Shown: piece by piece, positions 63,178 to 64,000 of the stretch
How the letters are laid out: every line of letters begins with the position of its first letter
Position numbering within the stretch: the first letter of the stretch is position 1
Source: Flavobacteriales bacterium
Lineage (GTDB): Bacteria; Bacteroidota; Bacteroidia; Flavobacteriales; Flavobacteriaceae
NCBI GenBank assembly: GCA_026993355.1
Contig: JALWTX010000012.1
Location: 124,001 to 188,000 of the forward strand
Length of the DNA stretch: 64,000 nt
Reading direction: 5' to 3'
Notes under the pieces: model-generated
Databases searched by the model: none
What the model was told of the DNA's origin: nothing
What the model saw: only the letters and a program-made list of their open reading frames with translations
Translations under genes and position numbers: made by a program

Positions 63178-63932
63178 TTTTTATCTATAAAGCGTTCATA
63201 TTTGCTATAGCAATTCAAAATAGCTTCCAGTATTTGCAAGTCATTGGCTCGTTTAATAAAAGATTCCGGATAATCACACATTTCCAATACTAAATAAACA
63301 TCTTTTTTATCGATTTTCAATAAGCGTGAAAGAATTTCTCTGTCAAATTTTGCCGCCAAAATTTGCTTTATCTTGTCTTCTTGCTGAATTTTTTTCAAGC
63401 GTCGCATGTCTTTGGCACGAGTCGAAAAAATATTATATATTAAATCTACCGGATTTAGAATTTGTTTCAAGGCATCATTAATTCTTGATAAAGGAGTAGG
63501 TTTGGGACTGCCAAACATAGCAGCAATTTTTGGGCTGATGTCGATAGGTTTTTGTACCGGAATTAAATTGATATCCACAGGTAAACTCCCGGTTAACCGG
63601 TCGCTGCTGACAATAACTTCGTCTAATACCAACGGTGCTTCAAGCATATAAATAGTCTGATGTTTGGCCAATTTTTCAGGGGTGATCTTAACATTAACTG
63701 TTTTATAGCCTAAAAAAGTAATCATAATGGAGTCATTTACCTTGGCAGGTATGCTAAACATGCCATTTTCATCAGAGGTAGTCCCATTTAAGCTTGTTAA
63801 ATTAATGATATTAGCCCCACTGAGAACTTGCTTGGTGCCGGCATGAATTAAGGTGCCGTTGTACGCATTTTCTTGTGCATAACTTTGATAAATTAAATTT
63901 ATAAAAAGAAAAATAAAAATAGACTTGCTCAT
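63174..63932 (-). CDS. Exported CarboxypepD_reg-like (CarbopepD_reg_2) protein
   Basis: 252 residues from the ATG at 63932 (MSKSIFIFLFINLIYQSYAQ signal peptide); a longer frame from 63989 would put 19 residues before the signal. Residues 22-95 form a carboxypeptidase-regulatory-like beta sandwich (YNGTLIHAGTKQVLSGANIINL, GTTSDENGMFSIP, ITFLGYKTVNVKI), as at the start of SusC-type receptors. The remainder is helical and basic (ARDMRRLKKIQQEDKIKQIL) and lacks a barrel. Function unknown. A -7 box for a plus-strand gene outside the window is at 63978-63985. Confidence 0.8.
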   Translation of the reverse strand: MSKSIFIFLFINLIYQSYAQENAYNGTLIHAGTKQVLSGANIINLTSLNGTTSDENGMFSIPAKVNDSIMITFLGYKTVNVKITPEKLAKHQTIYMLEAPLVLDEVIVSSDRLTGSLPVDINLIPVQKPIDISPKIAAMFGSPKPTPLSRINDALKQILNPVDLIYNIFSTRAKDMRRLKKIQQEDKIKQILAAKFDREILSRLLKIDKKDVYLVLEMCDYPESFIKRANDLQILEAILNCYSKYERFIDKN

Positions 63933-64000
63933 ATAATCAGCTGGTTTATTTGGTAAAAATAAAAAAATCATTGATACATAAATTTGCATTAGGAAAGTTT

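Noticed and set aside
1-64000. CRISPR array, insertion sequence, phage or toxin-antitoxin modules
   Set aside because: No regularly spaced repeats, terminal inverted repeats, transposase, integrase or typical toxin-antitoxin gene pairs were found on reading both strands.

Overview
The window reads as a stretch of chromosome from a low-GC member of the Bacteroidota, most likely the class Flavobacteriia. Several things point there: promoters of the TTG-N17-23-TAnnTTTG type, a primary sigma factor of only 287 residues without the N-terminal region 1.1, a SecA of 1119 residues without a zinc-binding tail, a DUF4271-hemD pair with an ATGA overlap, and OstA-like, GIN-domain and PD40/barrel proteins typical of this phylum. 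Coding density is very high. No rRNA, tRNA, CRISPR array, insertion sequence, phage gene or origin was found. No gap between genes exceeds about 300 bases; the largest (25019-25309 and 26034-26322) hold only promoter-like boxes.

Layout. 1-5.7 kb: kdsA (cut by the window edge), a GIN-domain protein and an OstA-like LPS-transport protein, then DUF4271-hemD, cobalamin adenosyltransferase and DUF2795. 5.8-9.2 kb: secA behind a strong hairpin leader. 9.4-11.3 kb: an unrecognised 631-residue protein, divergent from a GH3/beta-lactamase fusion that is translationally coupled to a GH26-like lipoprotein lacking its C-terminus (11.5-15.5 kb). 15.5-18.4 kb: a large FAD/Fe-S oxidoreductase in visibly GC-richer DNA. 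18.5-20.9 kb: HD hydrolase, a freestanding archaeal-type ThrRS editing domain, a thioredoxin and pth. 20.9-26 kb: a giant predicted barrel protein, a SpoU methyltransferase and small proteins. 26.3-35.9 kb: parE-parC, a TPR protein and a barrel protein. 36-40.8 kb: a TPR histidine kinase, divergent from a three-gene DUF1858/DUF2249 - heme-type membrane protein - DUF59 operon. 40.8-45.3 kb: miaB, two crotonases flanking an M48 protease and a 55-residue membrane protein. 45.4-50.7 kb: an NtrY-like kinase, a His-tailed protein, nadK, rpoD, rnz and a one-cysteine thioredoxin-fold protein. 50.9-64 kb: LysM/BON protein, aspartyl protease with PDZ, rhomboid, class V aminotransferase, glmM, PatB-like lyase, thioredoxin-like lipoprotein, tatD, peptidase/PD40/barrel protein, alpha/beta hydrolase and a CarboxypepD_reg-like protein.

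Most genes are core housekeeping and envelope functions: LPS and peptidoglycan precursors, protein export, chromosome decatenation, tRNA modification and quality control. The least ordinary parts are the freestanding editing domain with altered catalytic positions, the DUF1858/DUF2249-heme-DUF59 operon under a palindrome that overlaps its -7 box, the truncated GH26, the crotonase without catalytic glutamates, and three convergent gene pairs that share one TTAA for both stop codons. I do not see a clear-cut novel defence or mobile system.
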